Positions 61,041-64,000 of a DNA stretch of 64,000 bases are shown piece by piece. The stretch comes from Flavimobilis sp052324925 (GTDB lineage: Bacteria > Actinomycetota > Actinomycetes > Actinomycetales > Cellulomonadaceae). Below the pieces are notes generated by a model, which searched no databases, was not told the origin of the DNA, and saw only the letters and a program-made list of their open reading frames with translations. The stretch is taken from NCBI GenBank assembly GCA_052324925.1, contig JBQPRE010000001.1. The stretch is one strand, 5' to 3'. Position numbers and translations under genes: made by a program. Each line of letters opens with the position of its first letter. Within the stretch, counting starts at the first letter, position 1.

Positions 61041-62576
61041 ATGGAATCCCTCGTGCCCGAGAACCTCACGGCCTCCTTTCCGTGGCTCACCGCGCTCATC
61101 GTCGTCGCCGTCGTCGGCGCCGTCGTCCTGTGGTGCCTGCCGCGGGGCGCGCGTGGCCGCGTCCGCGAGATCGCCCTTGGCTTCTCGCTCGTCAACGTCG
61201 GCCTCGTCGTCGGCGCGTTCACCCAGTTCGACGTGTCCCGGGCGGGTGTGCGACAGCTCTCCGAGCTGCACTCCTGGATCCCGCAGATCGGCACGTCGTA
61301 CGCCGTAGGCGTCGATGGCCTCGGCCTCGCGCTCGTCGCGCTCGGCGTCGGCCTCGTGCCGGTCGTCATCCTCGCCGCGTGGCGGGAGCAGGGCGACGAC
61401 GTCGAGCGTCTGCGTCACTACCTCGCGCTCGTGCTCGTCACGGCCGCGTTCATGACGCTCATCTTCGCCGCCCGCGACGTCTTCCTCTTCTACGTCGCGT
61501 TCGAGGCCATGCTCGTCCCGATCTACTTCATGATCGGTGCGTTCGGCGGTCCGCAGCGTCGGGGTGCAGCGGTGAAGTTCCTGCTCTACTCACTCGCGGG
61601 CGGGCTCGTCATGCTCGTCGCGGTCATCGGCCTGTTCCTCCAGGGACCGGGCGGTGCGCAGGGCTTCCTCACGGACAACCTCACGGGCCTCACGCTCGAC
61701 GCGTCCGTCGAGCGGCTGCTCTTCGTCGGGTTCTTCCTCGCGTTCGCGATCAAGGCTCCGATGTTCCCGGTGCACACGTGGCTGCCCGACGCGGCGCAGC
61801 AGGCGCCCGCGGGCACCTCGACGCTCCTCGTCGGCGTGCTCGACAAGGTCGGCACGTTCGGCATGCTCACGCTCTGCATCCCGCTCTTCCCGAGCGCGTC
61901 GCAGTGGGCTGCCCCGACGATCGTCGTGCTTGCCGTCATCTCGGTCCTCTACGGCGCGCTCCTCGCGCTGGGGCAGAAGGACATGATGCGCCTCATCGCG
62001 TACACGTCCGTCTCGCACTTCGGCGTCATGGTGCTCGGCATCTTCACCTTCGGGCAGACGTCGGTCGCGGGTGCCTCGTTCTACATGCTGGGTCACGGTC
62101 TCGCGACAGGCTTGCTGTTCCTCACGGCCGGCATGGTCATCGCGCGTCACCCGAGCCGCTCGCAGCGCATCGCTGACTACGGCGGCCTGCAGCGCACGAC
62201 CCCGGTCATCGCCGGCGTCTTCCTCGTGGCGGGTCTCGCGACCCTGTCGCTCCCGGGGCTCGCGCCGTTCGTGGGCGAGATCATGGTGCTCATCGGGTCG
62301 TTCGGGACGTACCCGGTTGCGGTCATCGTCTCGGCGTTCGTCGTCATCCTGGCCGCGCTCTACGTCCTGCTCATGTACCAGCGCATGTTCACCGGTCCCG
62401 AGCAGGAGCACCTCACGGGCCTGCCCGACATGGTGGGACGGGAGAAGTGGGTCGTGGCTCCGCTCCTCGTCGCTCTGCTTGTCCTTGGTTTCTACCCGCG
62501 TCCGGCTCTCGACCTCGTCGAGGCGCCCGCTGACGTCACCGTCTCGACCATCGCCCTCGAGGGGAGCGCGTCATGA
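61041..62576 (+). CDS. nuoM: NADH-quinone oxidoreductase subunit M
   Basis: 511 residues, antiporter-like, with FYVAFEAMLVPIYFMIGAFG (key Glu) and PVHTWLPDAAQQAPAGTS. It starts 16 bases after nuoL and overlaps nuoN by four bases. Confidence 0.95.
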   Translation: MESLVPENLTASFPWLTALIVVAVVGAVVLWCLPRGARGRVREIALGFSLVNVGLVVGAFTQFDVSRAGVRQLSELHSWIPQIGTSYAVGVDGLGLALVALGVGLVPVVILAAWREQGDDVERLRHYLALVLVTAAFMTLIFAARDVFLFYVAFEAMLVPIYFMIGAFGGPQRRGAAVKFLLYSLAGGLVMLVAVIGLFLQGPGGAQGFLTDNLTGLTLDASVERLLFVGFFLAFAIKAPMFPVHTWLPDAAQQAPAGTSTLLVGVLDKVGTFGMLTLCIPLFPSASQWAAPTIVVLAVISVLYGALLALGQKDMMRLIAYTSVSHFGVMVLGIFTFGQTSVAGASFYMLGHGLATGLLFLTAGMVIARHPSRSQRIADYGGLQRTTPVIAGVFLVAGLATLSLPGLAPFVGEIMVLIGSFGTYPVAVIVSAFVVILAALYVLLMYQRMFTGPEQEHLTGLPDMVGREKWVVAPLLVALLVLGFYPRPALDLVEAPADVTVSTIALEGSAS

Positions 62577-64000
62577 CCCCGCTCGTTGCCGCAGCACCGC
62601 AGTTCACGCAGCCTGAGATCTCGTGGCAGTGGCTCGCGCCCTACATCCTCGTGCTCGGGGCGGGCGTCATCGCCGTGCTCGTCGAGGCCTTCGTGCCTCC
62701 GCGGGCTCGCCGGACGACCCAGCTGACGCTCGCGCTCGCCGCGGTTCTCGGTGCGACCGGCTGGAACGTGTGGCTGTGGGTCACCGAGCTCGCGCCCACG
62801 ACGTTCAAGGCGCAGCAGGTCGTGGGCGGCTCGCTCATGGTCACGTACTTCACGCTCGCGCTGCAGACCGTCCTGCTCGTCGTCGCGGCGATCGCGCTGC
62901 TCGTCATCGCGGACCGCTCGCGGGGCGCGGACGACTTCGCTCCGACCGCGGCCGCGACGCCTGGTTCGGACTACGAGGAGCTCGCTCGCAAGAAGGACGT
63001 GCAGCAGACGGAGATCTACCCGCTGTTCCTCTTCGCCGTGGGTGGCATGATCCTCTTCCCGGCGGCCGGTGACCTGCTGACGATGTTCATCGCGCTCGAG
63101 ATCCTCTCGTTGCCGCTCTACGTCATGTCGGGCATGGCCCGTCACCGTCGCCTGCTCTCGCAGGAGGCGTCGCTCAAGTACTTCCTGCTCGGCGCGTTCT
63201 CGTCGGCGTTCTTCCTCATGGGGATGGCCCTCGTCTACGGGTACGCGGGCACGATCAACCTCTGGGCGATCACGGCGGGTCACGCGACCTCGGTGCCCAC
63301 AGACCTCGTCGGCGGGCGCCCGCTGCTCGTCGCGGGCATCGTCATGCTGCTCGTCGGCGTGCTCTTCAAGGTCGGCGCGGTCCCGTTCCACCAGTGGACG
63401 CCGGACGTCTACCAGGGCGCTCCGACGTCGATCTCGGGCTTCATGGCGGCGTGCACGAAGGCGGCCGCGTTCGGCGCCGCCCTCCGCATCGTCCTGTGGA
63501 CCGCACCGTTCATCGGCCTCGACCTGCACGACGAGGTCCAGCTGACGATCATCATCGTCGCGATCGCCTCGATGCTCGTGGGTTCCGTGCTCGGTGTCGT
63601 GCAGCACGACGTCAAGCGCCTGCTCGCGTACTCCTCGATCGCTCACGCGGGCTTCGTGCTCGTCGCGGTCGCGGCGGTCAAGCCCTTCGATGGTGCCGAG
63701 TTCACGTTCCCGATGAACTCCGCGATCGTGTTCTACCTGCTCGCCTACGGCTTGGCGACGGTCGGTGCGTTCGCCGTGGTCCGGCTCGTGCGCGAGTCGC
63801 AGGGGCGCGGCAGCGATCTCGTGACGCTCGGTGAGGCGACGCACCTGTCGCAGTGGGCGGGCCTGGCCCGTCGCAGCCCGTTCCTTGCGGTCGCATTCTC
63901 TGTCTTCCTCCTGTCGTTTGCGGGCATCCCGCTCACGGCGGGCTTCGTCGGGAAGTTCGCAGCCTTCAAGGTCGCGGTCGACTCGGGCCTGTGGTGGCTC
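62573..64000 (+). CDS. nuoN: NADH-quinone oxidoreductase subunit N, 3' end outside the window
   Basis: 476 codons are present and the frame is open at the right edge; typical actinobacterial NuoN has a little over 500 residues. The antiporter-like signature FIALEILSLPLYVMSGMARH and VPFHQWTPDVYQGAPTSISGF are visible. The ATG at 62573 overlaps the nuoM stop. The operon order A to N is complete up to here. Confidence 0.94.
   Translation, partial: MTPLVAAAPQFTQPEISWQWLAPYILVLGAGVIAVLVEAFVPPRARRTTQLTLALAAVLGATGWNVWLWVTELAPTTFKAQQVVGGSLMVTYFTLALQTVLLVVAAIALLVIADRSRGADDFAPTAAATPGSDYEELARKKDVQQTEIYPLFLFAVGGMILFPAAGDLLTMFIALEILSLPLYVMSGMARHRRLLSQEASLKYFLLGAFSSAFFLMGMALVYGYAGTINLWAITAGHATSVPTDLVGGRPLLVAGIVMLLVGVLFKVGAVPFHQWTPDVYQGAPTSISGFMAACTKAAAFGAALRIVLWTAPFIGLDLHDEVQLTIIIVAIASMLVGSVLGVVQHDVKRLLAYSSIAHAGFVLVAVAAVKPFDGAEFTFPMNSAIVFYLLAYGLATVGAFAVVRLVRESQGRGSDLVTLGEATHLSQWAGLARRSPFLAVAFSVFLLSFAGIPLTAGFVGKFAAFKVAVDSGLWWL

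Overview
The window is about 64 kb of very GC-rich chromosome from an actinobacterium. The supporting signs are a BldC-like regulator, a 32-residue bS22-type ribosomal peptide, Rex, DUF3048 and DUF4229 proteins, a ResABC/CcdA cytochrome c maturation cluster, a full menaquinone gene set and a nuoA-N operon. Many genes start 6-8 bases after a TANNNT -10 box, as expected for leaderless transcripts. The gene mix suggests Micrococcales, possibly a relative of Cellulomonas, Sanguibacter or Oerskovia. That placement is inference; there is no rRNA here to check it. The region looks like vegetative core genome. I saw no insertion sequence, prophage, CRISPR array, rRNA or tRNA.

Layout. (1) 1-1141: 5' part of radA on the minus strand, divergent from a LacI-family regulator. 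(2) 1240-11298: an L-arabinose-type sugar module with the regulator, a single-polypeptide ribulokinase/ribulose-5-phosphate 4-epimerase (AraB-AraD fusion), AraA, and a YtfQ/YtfR/YtfT/YjfF-type ABC importer. The same LacI-type operator overlaps the promoters of both the fusion gene and the importer. (3) 11475-16266: an unknown membrane-anchored protein, a Trk potassium system with a small membrane partner, and AcuC. (4) 16403-20987: BldC-like protein, bS22, a HAD phosphatase, a glutaredoxin-like protein, Rex, and a fused anthranilate synthase (TrpE-TrpG) preceded by a complete Trp leader-peptide attenuator. (5) 21054-26680: a large secreted S8 protease, YceI, MarR and a histidine phosphatase. 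(6) 26677-34606: ResA-CcdA-ResB-ResC, AIM24-like, PLDc_N-like, DUF4229, MenA and MenE. (7) 34689-42551: DUF3048 lipoprotein, a small membrane protein, aldo/keto reductase, MenB, an SMR exporter with TetR, an orphan PTS EIIA, MenC and MenD. (8) 42647-47975: HtrA-like protease, MenF, MenG and a geranylgeranyl-reductase-like flavoprotein that may be the menaquinone reductase MenJ. (9) 48151-64000: nuoA-nuoN, with nuoN cut by the window edge.

Functionally, the right half is a respiratory island. Chorismate goes through MenF, D, C, E, B, A and G to menaquinone, the flavoprotein probably saturates the isoprenoid tail, the ResABC/CcdA system matures c-type cytochromes, and complex I delivers NADH electrons to menaquinone. 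No MenH or MenI is visible. A DtxR/IdeR-type iron box lies in front of the flavoprotein gene, and the redox sensor Rex is encoded nearby. The left half is a catabolic module in which one repressor probably coordinates sugar uptake and breakdown to xylulose 5-phosphate.

The least ordinary observations are the AraB-AraD fusion, the doubled operator/promoter architecture of the arabinose genes, the leaderless Trp attenuator, the iron box, the pairs of divergent leaderless genes only 31-37 bp apart, and a 15-G/14-C hairpin.
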